Origin: Devosia soli
Lineage (GTDB): Bacteria; Pseudomonadota; Alphaproteobacteria; Rhizobiales; Devosiaceae
Reading direction: 5' to 3'
DNA length: 64,000 bases
Assembly (NCBI RefSeq): GCF_000970455.1
Contig: NZ_LAJG01000014.1
Span: 434,001-498,000, forward strand
Part shown: positions 1 to 13,271 of the stretch, piece after piece
Position numbering within the stretch: the first letter of the stretch is position 1
How the letters are laid out: each line of letters opens with the position of its first letter
Translations under genes and position numbers: made by a program
Notes under the pieces: model-generated
What the model was told of the DNA's origin: nothing
What the model saw: the letters and a program-made list of their open reading frames with translations, nothing else
Database searches by the model: none

Positions 1-682
1 TGGCGAAATAGGCGACAGGGTTATAGCCCCAGGCATTGGTGAGGCCCAAAGCCGGCAGGTGGCCCTCGTCGATCCAGGCCGCCGTCGGCATCAGTTGGAT
101 CGTGTCGACCCCCAGGTGCTTGAAATGATCGACCACGCGCCTCGTCGTCAGCGCTGCAATCGTTCCCCTCAGCGGTCCTTGGACGCCTGGATGGCGCATG
201 GAAAAGCCGCGCACATTAAGCTCGTAGAAAAGGCTCGGCGCCTTCTTGCGTGGAAGCACATTCTCGTTTCCGTCGCCGACAACAATGGCCTTGGGCACAA
301 GAGGGGCGGTATCGACCGCCTCTTCGCGCCGCAGTCGCAAACGCGGAGAACGAACAAACACCCGGTCGATCCGCCTTGCATATGGGTCGACGAGCAGCTT
401 CTGCGGATCGAAGAAAAAGCCCTGCTCTTCATCATACCGCCCATCGGCGCGCAGCCCATAGCGCGCGCCCACGCCTATGCCGGCGACGAAGCCCGCATGG
501 ATATTGTCCCGATGCACATCAAGCTCGATGCGCGAAATCTCTTGGTCCAGCTCATCGAAGAGCGAAACCCAGATGGCGCTGGCGGTCTCGGAATAGACGG
601 CGAAATTGACGCCGTCCTCAGTGATCGTGGCGCCGAGCCGGTCGGTTGTCCCGGCGCCTGGAACGAGCTTTGGTCCGGTCAC
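1..682 (-). CDS. glgX: Glycogen debranching enzyme GlgX, N-terminal part (cut by window edge)
   Basis: GlgX hydrolyses alpha-1,6 branch points in glycogen already shortened by phosphorylase. About 227 N-terminal residues are visible. They begin TGPKLVPGAGTTDRLGATI and continue with a CBM48-type beta-sandwich (NFAVYSETASAIWVSLFDE), as is usual for GlgX. The last visible residues, LGLTNAWGYNPVAYFA, match the start of the GH13 catalytic barrel in this family. I chose the GTG at 680-682 because it lies 10 bp after the pgm stop and no in-frame ATG gives the full CBM48. The gene is last in the visible glycogen operon. The catalytic residues lie beyond the edge, so activity cannot be judged. Confidence 0.9.
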   Translation of the reverse strand, partial: MTGPKLVPGAGTTDRLGATITEDGVNFAVYSETASAIWVSLFDELDQEISRIELDVHRDNIHAGFVAGIGVGARYGLRADGRYDEEQGFFFDPQKLLVDPYARRIDRVFVRSPRLRLRREEAVDTAPLVPKAIVVGDGNENVLPRKKAPSLFYELNVRGFSMRHPGVQGPLRGTIAALTTRRVVDHFKHLGVDTIQLMPTAAWIDEGHLPALGLTNAWGYNPVAYFA

Positions 683-692
683 AGTGTGTGGC

Positions 693-3764
<3,072 letters not shown>

Positions 3765-3768
<4 letters not shown>

Positions 3769-5036
3769 CGATCGGCCAAATAACGATTGACCATAGCCTG
3801 CGTGACGAGAGTCACGCCCTCCTCTGTCCGCCGGAACCACTTTGCGTCGAACTCAGGATCTTCACCCACGACGAGACCCGCCGGGATATTGACGCCGCGA
3901 TCGATGACGACCTTCCGCAGCCGCGCATTTTGTCCGATGTCGCAATAGGGCAGCACCACCGCCTCATCGAGCACCGAATAGGAATGGACGCGCGAGCCCG
4001 TCGACATCAGCGTGCGCTGCAGATGCCCCCCTGAGATGATGCAATCGCCCGACACCAGCGAGTTGACCGCCGAGCCGCGACGCCCGTCATAGTCGTGCAC
4101 GAACTTTGCCGGCGGGGTGATTTCAGCATAGGTCCAGATCGGCCAGTCGCGATCGTAGAGATCGAGCTGCGGCGTAATGTCTGTCAGGTCGATATTGGCC
4201 TTCCAATAGGCGTCGACCGTCCCTACGTCGCGCCAATAGGACACCGTCTCATTGCTCGAGCGCACGCAGGAGCGCGGGAAGCGGTGCGCCCAGGCCGTGC
4301 CGTTCTTGACGATATAGGGAATGATATCCTTGCCGAAATCGCGGCTCGAGCCTTCCGTCGCCGCGTCGCGACGAAGCTGTTCCATCAGGAAGCGCGTCTC
4401 GAACACATAAATGCCCATCGAGGCCAGCGCCATATCCGGTTTGTCCGGAATGCCCGGCGGGTCTTTGGGCTTTTCGACGAAATCGACGACGCGGTCGCGC
4501 CCGTCGACATGCATCACGCCAAAGCCGGTCGCTTCCATGCGCGGTACTTCGAGACAGCCGATGGTCACGTCAGCGCCCGTATCGACGTGCTGGCGCAGCA
4601 TGATTTCGTAGTCCATCTTGTAGATGTGGTCGCCGGCCAGAAGCACGATATAGCGCGGACCATAGTCCTCGATAATATCCATGTTCTGGTACACGGCGTC
4701 TGCCGTGCCCGCATACCACATGTCTTCCTTGACGCGCTGGCTTGCCGGCAGCACGTCGAAGCTTTCGTTTCGCTCGGTGCGCAGGAAGTTCCAGCCGCGT
4801 TGCAGGTGGCGAATAAGGCTATGCGCCTGATATTGCGTTGCCACCGAGATACGGCGGATGCCGGAATTGATGGCATTGGACAAGGCGAAGTCGATGATGC
4901 GCGACTTGCCGCCGAAATAGACCGCGGGCTTGGCGCGGCGATCCGTCAATTCCATCAGACGTGTGCCGCGTCCACCAGCCAGCACATAGGCCATGGCTTC
5001 GCGTGCCAAGGGAGACGGTACCCTGTAATCAGCCAT
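3765..5036 (-). CDS. glgC: Glucose-1-phosphate adenylyltransferase (ADP-glucose pyrophosphorylase)
   Basis: Makes ADP-glucose from ATP and glucose-1-phosphate, the committed and usually allosterically controlled step of bacterial glycogen synthesis. The protein has 423 residues, typical for the family. The nucleotide-binding loop GGRGTRL is at residues 21-27, followed by [11 protein letters not shown]. The catalytic region GDHIYKMD is at 135-142. A C-terminal left-handed beta-helix is expected from family knowledge and the tail sequence fits. The stop overlaps the glgA start by 4 bp. A 54 bp gap separates it from glgB upstream. Confidence 0.96.
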
Positions 5037-5090
5037 TCACTTCCCTCCACATAGCCCGCCTTTCCGCGGGACGTATCATCCTAAGACTGC

Positions 5091-7286
5091 TCATGCCGGC
5101 TCATACTTGAGAAACAGGGTCGCAAGCGGCGGCAGGAACAGTTCGACCTCGGCTGGCAGATGCCGGCCCTCGACTGGATATGCCGTCACCGCACCCTGGT
5201 TCCCGGTATTGCCGCCGGCATACCAGCCAGCGTCCGTATTGATGCGTTCAACCCAGCGCCCCGTCAGGGGCACCGGAATTTTATAGCCGCTGCGTGGCAC
5301 CGGCGTGAAATTGGAAACAACCAGAACCGGATCGGCGCCCTCGGCCTTGCGGAGCCAGGCGGTTACCGAATTGGTGTGGTCATTACCGATGAGCCATTCG
5401 AAGCCATCAGGTTCGCAATCGCGCTCATGCAGGGCCGGCAGGCTACGATAGGCCGCGTTGAGGTCGGCCATCAGCCGGCGCATGCCCTCGTGTGGCGCGG
5501 AATCGAGCAGCCACCAGTCAAGGCTGCGGCTCTCGGACCACTCTTCGCGCTGCGCGAATTCCTGGCCCATGAACAAAAGCTTTTTGCCTGGATGTCCCCA
5601 CATGAACGCGAGATACGCCCGAAGATTGGCGAACTGCTGCCAATCGTCGCCCGGCATCTTCGAGAGCAGTGCACCTTTGCCATGCACCACTTCGTCATGG
5701 CTCAGCGGCAAGACGAAGTTCTCGCTGAATGCATAGACGAGCCCAAAGGTCAGGTCGTGGTGGTGATAGCGCCGATGTATCGAATTGCGGCTCATGAAAC
5801 GCAATGTGTCGTTCATGAAACCCATGTTCCACTTGAACCCGAAACCAAGCCCGCCGGTATAGGTTGGCTGGCTGACGCCTGGCCACGAGGTGGATTCTTC
5901 GGCGATCATGAAGGCGCCCGGGAATTGCCGGTACACCTCGGCATTGACGCGCTGCAAAAACGCTACAGCCTCGAGATTTTCATTGCCGCCATGCTGGTTG
6001 GGCACCCACTGCCCCGGCTGGCGGGAATAATCGAGGTAGAGCATCGAAGCCACGGCATCGACGCGCAGCCCGTCGATATGGAAGACTTCGAACCAATAAA
6101 GCGCGCTATTGGTCAGGAAGGCCGCAACTTCCTTGCGGCCGAAATTATAAATAGCGGTGTTCCAATCCGGGTGGAAACCCTGACGCGGATCGGCATGCTC
6201 GTAGAGCGCCGTGCCATCGAAATAGGACAAGCCGAAATCATCGGTGGGGAAATGGGCGGGCACCCAGTCAAGGATCACGCCGAGCCCGGCCTCGTGTGCG
6301 GCATTGACGAGCCGCGCAAAGCCAGCCGGATCGCCGAACCGTGCCGTCGGCGCGAATAGCCCCGTCGGCTGGTAACCCCAGCTGGGATCGAAGGGATGCT
6401 CGGTAATCGGCATGAATTCGAGATGCGTATAGCCCATATCGGCCGCATAGGGGACGAGCTGTTCGGCTAGCTGGTCGTAGGTCAGGAACGAGCCATCTGG
6501 CCGGCGCCGCCACGATCCAAGATGCACTTCGTAGATCGACATGGGTGTGCGCCGCCAATCCTTGGTGGCACGCTCTTCCATGTAGCGTGCGTCGGTCCAG
6601 GTGAATGGCGTCGGATCGGGCACGACGGAAGCGGAGCGCGGGCGCAATTCTGCCTGCCGTGCCAACGGATCGGCCTTGAGCGGCAGCACTTTCCCGTCCG
6701 GGCCGACGATCTCGTATTTGTAGATCGTGCCGGTACCGAGCACTGGGATGAACACCTCCCAGATGCCGTTGCGGTTGCGCATCGGGTGACGCCGACCGTC
6801 CCACTGGTTGAATGGTCCGACGACCGACACGCGCAGCGCATTTGGTGCCCAGACGGCAAAGTGGGTCCCGTGAATGCCCTCGAATTCCATCTCGTGCGCG
6901 CCGAGCTTGTCGAAGAGGCGCAGATGCGTGCCTTCGCCAAGGTAATAATCGTCAAGCGGCCCAAGCACCGGCCCGAACGAATAGGGGTCGAACACGTCCC
7001 ACTCGCCGCCGGCATTGTGCGCGTGGAAGCGGATCGGCTGACGTTCTGAAACTTCAACCTTTCCTTCGAAGAAACCAGCGCCGTGCCGCGGATAAAGCGG
7101 GCCGAGCGACTCGCCCGACAGTGTGAAAGCCTCGACCGATTCCGCATGCGGAATGAATGCGCGCAGCGCCCAATGCCCGCCTACTTCGTGCAACCCGAGG
7201 ATTCCGAAGGCGTCCCCGTGGCGCCCGGCCACGATGTTCTCCACGTCTCGGCTCTCGGCCTGCCAGATTTCTTTATTCAAGCCCAA
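5091..7286 (-). CDS. glgB: 1,4-alpha-glucan branching enzyme
   Basis: Creates alpha-1,6 branches in glycogen by cutting and transferring short glucan chains (GH13). The 731 residues cover an N-terminal extra domain, a CBM48 domain (about 115-225) and the catalytic barrel. The catalytic residues line up with a constant offset of five from E. coli GlgB: Asp410 in GLRVDAV, Glu463 in MIAEES and Asp531 in LSHDEVVHGKG. The C-terminal beta domain is complete. It lies second in the glycogen operon, 87 bp after glgP. Confidence 0.96.
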   Translation of the reverse strand: MGLNKEIWQAESRDVENIVAGRHGDAFGILGLHEVGGHWALRAFIPHAESVEAFTLSGESLGPLYPRHGAGFFEGKVEVSERQPIRFHAHNAGGEWDVFDPYSFGPVLGPLDDYYLGEGTHLRLFDKLGAHEMEFEGIHGTHFAVWAPNALRVSVVGPFNQWDGRRHPMRNRNGIWEVFIPVLGTGTIYKYEIVGPDGKVLPLKADPLARQAELRPRSASVVPDPTPFTWTDARYMEERATKDWRRTPMSIYEVHLGSWRRRPDGSFLTYDQLAEQLVPYAADMGYTHLEFMPITEHPFDPSWGYQPTGLFAPTARFGDPAGFARLVNAAHEAGLGVILDWVPAHFPTDDFGLSYFDGTALYEHADPRQGFHPDWNTAIYNFGRKEVAAFLTNSALYWFEVFHIDGLRVDAVASMLYLDYSRQPGQWVPNQHGGNENLEAVAFLQRVNAEVYRQFPGAFMIAEESTSWPGVSQPTYTGGLGFGFKWNMGFMNDTLRFMSRNSIHRRYHHHDLTFGLVYAFSENFVLPLSHDEVVHGKGALLSKMPGDDWQQFANLRAYLAFMWGHPGKKLLFMGQEFAQREEWSESRSLDWWLLDSAPHEGMRRLMADLNAAYRSLPALHERDCEPDGFEWLIGNDHTNSVTAWLRKAEGADPVLVVSNFTPVPRSGYKIPVPLTGRWVERINTDAGWYAGGNTGNQGAVTAYPVEGRHLPAEVELFLPPLATLFLKYEPA

Positions 7287-7373
7287 TCCCCCATGACCTG
7301 CCGATTCAATGCTCGGCGGTCTGTAACTCGGAAGGCGGCAGTTCGATCCAACCCCGGACCGCCGCCTATCCCA

Positions 7374-9845
7374 TTAAGCGGTCGGCACGTTCCATATATC
7401 GGCAGCATATTGCCGGATCGTACGATCCGACGAGAAAAAGCCCACGCTGGCAGTGTTTCGGATTGCCATCGCGTCCCATTTGGGCCGGTTGGTCCAGATC
7501 TTGTCCACCGTCTCCTGCGCCGCCCAATAGGCGTCGAAGTCGCGCGCCACCATGAACCAGTCATGATCGTATAGGCCGCCGATCAGATCGCGATAGCGGT
7601 TCGGATCGTCAGGCGAAAACACACCGGACGAGATCGCCTCGAGCGCTTCACGCAGCCTCGGGGATTGATCGATCGCCGACCGCGGCACTTCGCTACGTCC
7701 GCGCTTTTCGGCCACTTCCTCGGTCGTCAGCCCGAAGATGACAATATTATCTGCGCCCACTTCCTTGTGCATTTCGACATTGGCACCATCCATCGTGCCG
7801 ATGGTCAGGGCGCCATTGGCCATGAACTTCATGTTGCCCGTGCCCGAAGCCTCCATGCCGGCCGTCGAAATCTGCTCGGACAGGTCCGCTGCCGGCACGA
7901 TCGTCTCGGCCAGCGATACGTTGTAATTGGGCAGGAACACCACCTTGAGCATGCCGCGCACGGCCGGATCGTGATTGATGACCCGCGCGACGTCATTGAT
8001 CAGCTTGATGATCAGCTTGGCGTTCCAATAGCTCGGCGCCGCCTTGCCTGCGAAAATCTTGACGCGCGGCACCCAGTTCTTTTCCGGATGCGCGCGGATT
8101 TCGTCATAAAGCGCGACAGCATGGATGATGTTGAGCAGCTGCCGCTTGTATTCGTGGATGCGCTTGATCTGCACGTCAAAGAGCGCATCGGGCGAAACGG
8201 CGATGTTGAGCCGATCCTTCATCAGTCTGACCAGCCGCTCTTTATTGGCATGCTTGACCGCCGCGAATTGCTTTTGGAAGCCAGGATCCTCCGCATGCGG
8301 CGTCAGCCCGTGCAGCTTGTCGATATTGTCGAGGAACTCTGGCCCGATTCGTTCGCTGATCAGCCGCGTCAGCCCCGGATTGCACTGCATCAGCCAGCGT
8401 CGTGGCGTGATGCCATTGGTCTTGTTGTTGATGCGCTCGGGATAAAGCTTGTGCAGATCGGCAAACACCGTCTGCTTCATCAGCTCGGTATGCAGCGCCG
8501 AAACCCCATTGATCGAGTGCGAACCGGCAAAGGCCAGTTGCCCCATGCGAACGCGGCGCCCGCCATGTTCGTCGATCAGCGACACAGCCGCCACCTGCTG
8601 GTCTGTGAAATTGGCGCGGCTCCGCGCCTCGGCCAGCACATCGGCATTGATCTGGTAGATGATCTGCATGTGACGCGGCAGCAGCCGTTCGAGCAGCGCC
8701 ACCGGCCAGCTTTCGAGCGCCTCGGGCAGCAGCGTGTGGTTGGTATAACCGAAGGTGCCCTTGGTCAGCTTCCACGCATCGGCCCACTTGACGCCATTGT
8801 CATCGACGAGGATGCGCATGAGTTCGGCAACGGAGATCGCCGGATGAGTGTCGTTGAGCTGGATCGCGACCTTATCCGGCAGCGAGCCGAGATCTCCATA
8901 TTGCTGGAGATGGCGCCGAACGATGTCCTGCAGCGAAGCCGAGGAGAAGAAAAACTCCTGCCGCAGCCGCAGTTCCTGCCCGGCCGGAGTTGAATCGGCC
9001 GGGTAAAGAACCCGCGTAATCGCTTCTGCCTTCGAGCTTTCTTCGAGCGCGCCGATATGATCGCCCGAATTGAACTTGTCGAGCAGGATCGGGTCGATCG
9101 GCTGCGCGCTCCAGAGCCGCAGCGTATTCACCCGCGCCCCGCGCCAGCCGACGATCGGCGTATCATAGGCGACCGCCAGCAGATGCTCGTTCGGCCGCCA
9201 TTCCTGCCGCACGGTACCATCAGGATCGTTAATTGGCTCCACCTGTCCGCCAAATCCAACCTCATAGGCGCTTTCGCGGCGCTCGAATTCCCAGGGATTA
9301 CCATGGGCGAGCCAGTCTTCCGGCAATTCGACCTGCCAGCCTTCGCTCATTTCCTGGCGGAAAAGGCCGTGGACATAGCGGATGCCATAGCCATAGGCCG
9401 GAATTTTCACCGAGGACATGGATTCAAGAAAGCATGCGGCCAGACGGCCGAGACCGCCATTGCCAAGCGCGGCATCGGGCTCGAGATTGATCAGGTCGCC
9501 GAGATCGACGTTCAGGTTTTTGAGCGCCTGCTGCACCGGCTCCATCAGCCCGACATTGCTCATCGCATCGCGCATCAGGCGACCGATCAGAAATTCGAGG
9601 CTGAGATAATAGACACGCTTGTTCGAGGTTCGCCAAGTTTCGCGCGAACTTTCCATCCAGCGATCCATGACGCGATCCCGCACGGCTAGAATCGTCGCGC
9701 GCAACCAGTCATGCTGGCCGGCAACGATCGGGTCCTTGCCGACGGAATAGATCAGGCGTTCGAGAATCTCCGCCTGTAGAGCCTCAACGGTGGTCGCACG
9801 GGGCTCGGGTGTTGGAGCATCGTAGACGATCGGTTTTTGCGGCAT
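7374..9845 (-). CDS. glgP: Glycogen/starch/alpha-glucan phosphorylase
   Basis: Releases glucose-1-phosphate from glycogen ends using inorganic phosphate and pyridoxal phosphate. The protein is 823 residues, the normal size for GT35 phosphorylases. The PLP lysine motif GTGNMKFMANGALTIG is present in the C-terminal third, with Lys as the Schiff-base residue. Typical blocks include EPDAALGNGGLGRLAACF near residue 120 and NDTHPAISVAELMR in the middle. It is the first gene of the six-gene glycogen operon. Only 92 bp separate it from the antiporter gene upstream, so the operon promoter is either in that gap or further upstream. Confidence 0.96.
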   Translation of the reverse strand: MPQKPIVYDAPTPEPRATTVEALQAEILERLIYSVGKDPIVAGQHDWLRATILAVRDRVMDRWMESSRETWRTSNKRVYYLSLEFLIGRLMRDAMSNVGLMEPVQQALKNLNVDLGDLINLEPDAALGNGGLGRLAACFLESMSSVKIPAYGYGIRYVHGLFRQEMSEGWQVELPEDWLAHGNPWEFERRESAYEVGFGGQVEPINDPDGTVRQEWRPNEHLLAVAYDTPIVGWRGARVNTLRLWSAQPIDPILLDKFNSGDHIGALEESSKAEAITRVLYPADSTPAGQELRLRQEFFFSSASLQDIVRRHLQQYGDLGSLPDKVAIQLNDTHPAISVAELMRILVDDNGVKWADAWKLTKGTFGYTNHTLLPEALESWPVALLERLLPRHMQIIYQINADVLAEARSRANFTDQQVAAVSLIDEHGGRRVRMGQLAFAGSHSINGVSALHTELMKQTVFADLHKLYPERINNKTNGITPRRWLMQCNPGLTRLISERIGPEFLDNIDKLHGLTPHAEDPGFQKQFAAVKHANKERLVRLMKDRLNIAVSPDALFDVQIKRIHEYKRQLLNIIHAVALYDEIRAHPEKNWVPRVKIFAGKAAPSYWNAKLIIKLINDVARVINHDPAVRGMLKVVFLPNYNVSLAETIVPAADLSEQISTAGMEASGTGNMKFMANGALTIGTMDGANVEMHKEVGADNIVIFGLTTEEVAEKRGRSEVPRSAIDQSPRLREALEAISSGVFSPDDPNRYRDLIGGLYDHDWFMVARDFDAYWAAQETVDKIWTNRPKWDAMAIRNTASVGFFSSDRTIRQYAADIWNVPTA

Positions 9846-9937
9846 ATCGCAATCCAGTTTTCATGACGATGTTCCCCTCTAGAAGCTTCACTCTTGCACT
9901 TAATTTGTGCATCGGAAAGCCCCCTTCATGAGGAGGA

Positions 9938-11791
9938 TTAAGGACTTGTCGCCGGAGCCGAACGGGCCACCGCAGCTTCCGCGCTGTCTTCGGATATGTT
10001 GATGCCGCTTTCGCGCGCCTGCTCCTGCGCATTGCTGATGAGCAGGCGGCTGAGATTGCGCCAATCTTCGCCACCAAGCTGCAGCTCGAAACGCTGCCGA
10101 TCGCGATCGCGCACGCCTTCCAGAACTTCGGCGGTCTCGTCCTCGCTCGAGCCCAGCATGCTGATCGCAGTCCCGCCAAACAGCACCGCCGATTCGAAAG
10201 TTTCGCGCACTTGGAATTCAACGCCCGTCTGCAGCAGCTCGATGCCGTGCGAACGATCGAACGCCCGTGCCATCACCCGCGCCAGCGGAAACTCGTCCCG
10301 CAGCAGTTCGGCAATGCGCGTCGTCTGCGCCCGGTCGTCGGTACAGATGAGGATCAGATCGGCCGTATGCGCGCCCGCAGCGCGCAAGATGTCGAGCCTC
10401 GTGCCGTCGCCGTAATAAACCTTGAACCCGATCTGCGCGGCGGCGCGGATCATGTCCGTGTCATTGTCGATGATCGAAACCGAATGGCGCAGCGCCAGAA
10501 GCGGCTGGCTGGCGATCTGGCCGAACCGCCCAAACCCGATAATCAGGACGCGGCCGGTCAGCCCGTCGGCTTCCTCGACGCCGTCCATCGATTCCACCCG
10601 TTTGGGCATGAACCGCCGCATGACAATGAGCGCGAACGGCGTCAGCACCATCGAAATGATGACGGTAGCGGTAAAAATAGCATTGGTTGGACCGTCGATG
10701 ATCCCGGCAGATACGGCGGTGGTGTAAAGCACGAAAGCAAATTCGCCGCCCTGCCCCATCAGCACTGCGCGCTCCAGCGCCTCGCCGTGATCGGACCGTA
10801 GGAGCCGCGCAATCACATAGATCGCGACCCCCTTGACCAGCATGAATGCCACGACGCTGATGGCGATGACCTGCCAACTCTGTGCAACCGTGTGCAGATC
10901 GAGCGACATGCCGACGGCAAGGAAAAAGAGGCCCAGCAGCAGCCCACGAAATGGCTCGACGTCTGCTTCGAGCTGATGCCGGAAGGTCGAGGTCGACAGA
11001 AGCACGCCAGCAAGAAACGCTCCCATCGCCATCGAGAGACCCGAAACCTGGAACAGCAATGCCGCACCCAAGACGACAAGCAGCGCCGCTGCGGTCATGA
11101 CTTCACGCACCTTGGCCGAGGCCAGAAGCGCGAAGAACGGGTTCATCACGCGCCGCCCGAGCACGATGAGCAGCAGGATGGCGCCCAGCGCGCCGGCAAA
11201 GCCGATGACGCGCGTGAAAATCGACTGATCCTCCGCCGCCGGCGCCAAAAGCGCCACGACCGCAAGGAGTGGGACGATGGCGAGGTCTTCGAGCAGAAGC
11301 ACCGAAACGATCTTCTGCCCGCCCTCGGAAGAAAGCTCGCCGCGCTCGCCGAGGATCTGCATGACGATGGCTGTCGAGGTCAGCACAAAGCCCATTCCGA
11401 AAATAAAGGCCACTGCCGGCGCAAACCCCAGCGCAACGCCCACCAGCGTCAGTAACGCGCCGCAACTGACGACCTGGATGACGCCAAGTCCGAAAATCTG
11501 CTTCCGCAGCGCCCAGAGCCGCGACGGCTCCATTTCGAGCCCAATAATGAAGAGAAACATCACGACGCCGAGTTCGGCGAGATGCAGCACCGAGGAAGGA
11601 TCGGAAATTAGCCCGATGCCGGATGGTCCGAGCAAGAGACCCGCAGCCAGATACCCAAGAACTGAACCTAGCCCGATGCGCTTGAAAATGGGGACCGCGA
11701 TGACGCCTGCCGCCAACAAGGCGACCACAGGCACAAGATCGACAGTGCCGTGCGCAACCTCTGCGGCGTGTGCAACAGCCTCACCAGCCAT
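9938..11791 (-). CDS. CPA2-family monovalent cation:proton antiporter with TrkA-N domain (Kef-like)
   Basis: An inner-membrane antiporter of the KefB/KefC/YbaL type, expected to exchange K+ or Na+ for H+. Residues about 15-390 form 12-13 membrane segments of the Na_H_Exchanger fold (GYLAAGLLLGPSGIGL near the N-terminus). Residues about 405-525 form a Rossmann-like TrkA-N regulatory domain that starts VLIIGFGRFGQ. The 617 residues compare with about 600-620 for E. coli KefB and KefC. The sequence does not show whether glutathione adducts gate it, and no KefF/KefG partner gene lies nearby. It reads in the same direction as glgP, 92 bp upstream. Confidence 0.9.
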   Translation of the reverse strand: MAGEAVAHAAEVAHGTVDLVPVVALLAAGVIAVPIFKRIGLGSVLGYLAAGLLLGPSGIGLISDPSSVLHLAELGVVMFLFIIGLEMEPSRLWALRKQIFGLGVIQVVSCGALLTLVGVALGFAPAVAFIFGMGFVLTSTAIVMQILGERGELSSEGGQKIVSVLLLEDLAIVPLLAVVALLAPAAEDQSIFTRVIGFAGALGAILLLIVLGRRVMNPFFALLASAKVREVMTAAALLVVLGAALLFQVSGLSMAMGAFLAGVLLSTSTFRHQLEADVEPFRGLLLGLFFLAVGMSLDLHTVAQSWQVIAISVVAFMLVKGVAIYVIARLLRSDHGEALERAVLMGQGGEFAFVLYTTAVSAGIIDGPTNAIFTATVIISMVLTPFALIVMRRFMPKRVESMDGVEEADGLTGRVLIIGFGRFGQIASQPLLALRHSVSIIDNDTDMIRAAAQIGFKVYYGDGTRLDILRAAGAHTADLILICTDDRAQTTRIAELLRDEFPLARVMARAFDRSHGIELLQTGVEFQVRETFESAVLFGGTAISMLGSSEDETAEVLEGVRDRDRQRFELQLGGEDWRNLSRLLISNAQEQARESGINISEDSAEAAVARSAPATSP

Positions 11792-11887
11792 GATTCGTCC
11801 CCCTGGTATGCCGATCGGGGCGACACTGTTCGGTCAGGCGAGCTGCGTCAAGGCAAGGCGCTGCAACCCAGATCAGCGCAGAGGTGA

Positions 11888-13138
11888 CTAGCCGGACGCC
11901 TCGACGCCCGTCGGAGCCGTACCCTCGGGGGGTTCCATGCGCTCCTGCTTGCGCTTTTCGTTGCTGTCGGCGTCGTCTTCGCGCTGCTCCCTGATGACCT
12001 GCGCGGCATTGGCCAAAACCACCTCGCGCTCGGACATATAGGGCGTGCGCAGAACTGGCCGCTTGGGCTGCACAGGCTTGCTCGGCAAGGTGTGGGTGAG
12101 GATCGAGGTGGCGATCAGCAAGGTCGGCACCGCAACAAGCCCCCCGACCGGCCCCCAGGCCCAGAGCCAGAAGGTGATCGACAAGAAAATAATGAACGGG
12201 TTGAGCGTCATCGTCCGGCCGATGAAATGCGGCGTGATGATCTGCCCTTCGATGAAATTGATGCCCAAATAGCAAAGTGTGGGCAAGAGGATCGCCTGGA
12301 CGCTCGTCTGTGTGCCGAGACCCACGGCGAGGAGGATCACGATCATCGTCCCCTGCCCGACATAAGGGATATAATTGAGCACGGCCGCAAGCGCGCCCCA
12401 CAGCACCGGTGACGGCATGCCGATGGCCCACATTGCGATCGTCACCGCAATGCCGACGCACACGTTGATAAAGGTGATCGATAAGAGGAAACGGCTGACC
12501 TTCGATTCGACATCGCGGAACACATGCGCCGTCCGCCAACGCATCCGGCGGGTCACACAAAGCGAGAGCACCGAAATACGAATATGGTCTCGCGTCGCGA
12601 CGAAGAAATAGAGACTCGCAAGAAAGATAAGGACCTGGGCCAAAAGCGCCGGGGCGATCATGGCAATGTTCGCCATCGCCGATCCATCCTCGACGCTGAC
12701 ACTCATCGCGCTGTCGCTGCCAAGCAGTTCGCTCATCTGCGTCTGAAGCTGCGAGAAGGTCTCGAGCGGCCCACGGAGATTGGCCAGCTGATCCTGAAGC
12801 TTATCCCAGATTAACGGACCACGCGCGATCCACTCGCTGAGTGGCAGCGCAAACACCATGATACCGATGGCGATAATGCTCAACAACAGCAGCACGACCA
12901 CGGCTGCCGAGAGCGCCGGCGGAATACCAAAATGCTCGAGCCGATCGGCGACCGGTCCGAACATCAGCCCGACGACGATCGCAAGTGTCACTGGCGCAAG
13001 GAAAACCTGCCCGACCTGCAGCACGAAGAGCATGACGACGACGCCGATAGCGACGACGGAAACGCGGGCGGCATTGTTGAGAACGCGCTCAAACTGACTT
13101 TCGTTCATATCTTCCGAGGTCGTCGAGCGGAGGCGCAT
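11888..13138 (-). CDS. AI-2E family transporter (PerM/TqsA type)
   Basis: A 416-residue membrane protein of the AI-2 exporter superfamily. The family includes the autoinducer-2 exporter TqsA, but also Na+/H+ antiporters and proteins of unknown substrate, so the cargo is not known. About eight membrane segments are visible, with the conserved internal PSPVLWGALAAVLNYIPYVGQ block and a hydrophilic, charged C-terminal tail of about 60 residues. The ATG at 13138 is used. A second ATG ten codons later (MNESQF) is also possible. The gene is divergent from the nucleoside hydrolase, and the 133 bp between them must hold promoters for both. Confidence 0.88.
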   Translation of the reverse strand: MRLRSTTSEDMNESQFERVLNNAARVSVVAIGVVVMLFVLQVGQVFLAPVTLAIVVGLMFGPVADRLEHFGIPPALSAAVVVLLLLSIIAIGIMVFALPLSEWIARGPLIWDKLQDQLANLRGPLETFSQLQTQMSELLGSDSAMSVSVEDGSAMANIAMIAPALLAQVLIFLASLYFFVATRDHIRISVLSLCVTRRMRWRTAHVFRDVESKVSRFLLSITFINVCVGIAVTIAMWAIGMPSPVLWGALAAVLNYIPYVGQGTMIVILLAVGLGTQTSVQAILLPTLCYLGINFIEGQIITPHFIGRTMTLNPFIIFLSITFWLWAWGPVGGLVAVPTLLIATSILTHTLPSKPVQPKRPVLRTPYMSEREVVLANAAQVIREQREDDADSNEKRKQERMEPPEGTAPTGVEASG

Positions 13139-13271
13139 GGTGGCTTTCTAAAGAAAGGACGCTTTGTCGTTAACGTGCGGCCGAACCGAGCGTTCCGCCA
13201 TGCGAAACGCTGTCGACCGAAGCCCGTGGTACAGCTAATCTCCCGCCGCTTATTTCCTTGAAGGACCCGCC

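Noticed and set aside
9846-9937. GCAC-AAATTAA-GTGC and CCTCCTCATGAAGGGGG as a terminator before glgP
   Set aside because: The stems are short or imperfect and have no T-run on the minus strand. I cannot support either a terminator or an operator.
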